Below, piece after piece: positions 12,333-12,441 of a stretch of 12,441 nt of DNA. Positions within the stretch are counted from its first letter, which is position 1; each line of letters starts with the position of its first letter. This DNA comes from an uncultured Xanthobacteraceae bacterium (lineage in GTDB: Bacteria; Pseudomonadota; Alphaproteobacteria; Rhizobiales; Xanthobacteraceae): NCBI GenBank assembly GCA_955652195.1, contig CATPBC010000248.1, forward strand, positions 1 to 12,441, written 5' to 3'. The translations under genes were made by a program, and so were the position numbers. The notes under the pieces were generated by a model, which was not told where the DNA came from, searched no databases, and saw nothing but the letters and a program-made list of their open reading frames with translations.

Positions 12333-12441
12333 GCTCCGGCTGGCAGATTGTTTCTGCATCGAGTGCGGCGATGCCGCGAGGCGGCTCCAACCTACAAGAT
12401 TTGGCTTAATCACCAAGTCGCGATCAAGGGAATAGCCGCCG

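Overview
The window is GC-rich with high third-position GC. Its gene content (ECF sigma with zinc anti-sigma, cupredoxins, CybB-type cytochrome b561, CoxL-like hydroxylase) and protein flavour suggest an alphaproteobacterium of the Hyphomicrobiales, probably near Bradyrhizobium or Rhodopseudomonas. This rests on reading the sequence, not on a database search. No RNA genes, CRISPR arrays or insertion sequences were seen.

Left part (1-5358, all minus strand). From right to left, in the direction of transcription: a 137-residue conserved protein of unknown function closed by a hairpin terminator; a DHA2-type 14-helix MFS exporter; a TIM-barrel amidohydrolase; a histidine phosphatase; and the first 472 residues of a xanthine dehydrogenase/CO dehydrogenase-type molybdopterin subunit that runs off the left edge. 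The last four look like one transport and catabolism group with an unknown substrate. Long open frames on the plus strand here are shadows.

Middle part (5669-9180, minus strand). A Tat-exported metallophosphoesterase, a periplasmic cupredoxin, an ECF sigma factor and its membrane anti-sigma factor follow each other with gaps of 25 and 61 bases and then a 4-base ATGA overlap. A second cupredoxin lies 264 bases further on.

Right part (9181-12441). Small exported proteins of 55, 84 and 48 residues, a cytochrome b561 and a 114-residue unknown protein are interspersed with noncoding DNA.

The most notable signal is the 8-mer GGGAATAA. It occurs six times, against roughly 0.2-0.4 expected by chance on both strands. 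All six copies lie at or to the right of the 3' end of the anti-sigma gene. Five sit 5' of genes and are followed, after 15 or 16 bases, by ATC or GTC, like the -35 and -10 of an ECF promoter. They precede the metallophosphoesterase-cupredoxin-sigma-anti-sigma operon (so autoregulation), the 55-residue secreted peptide, cytochrome b561, the divergent 114-residue protein and the 48-residue two-cysteine secreted peptide. I infer a local, self-activating ECF regulon for an envelope redox or copper-linked stress response, with unknown small exported proteins as part of its output.
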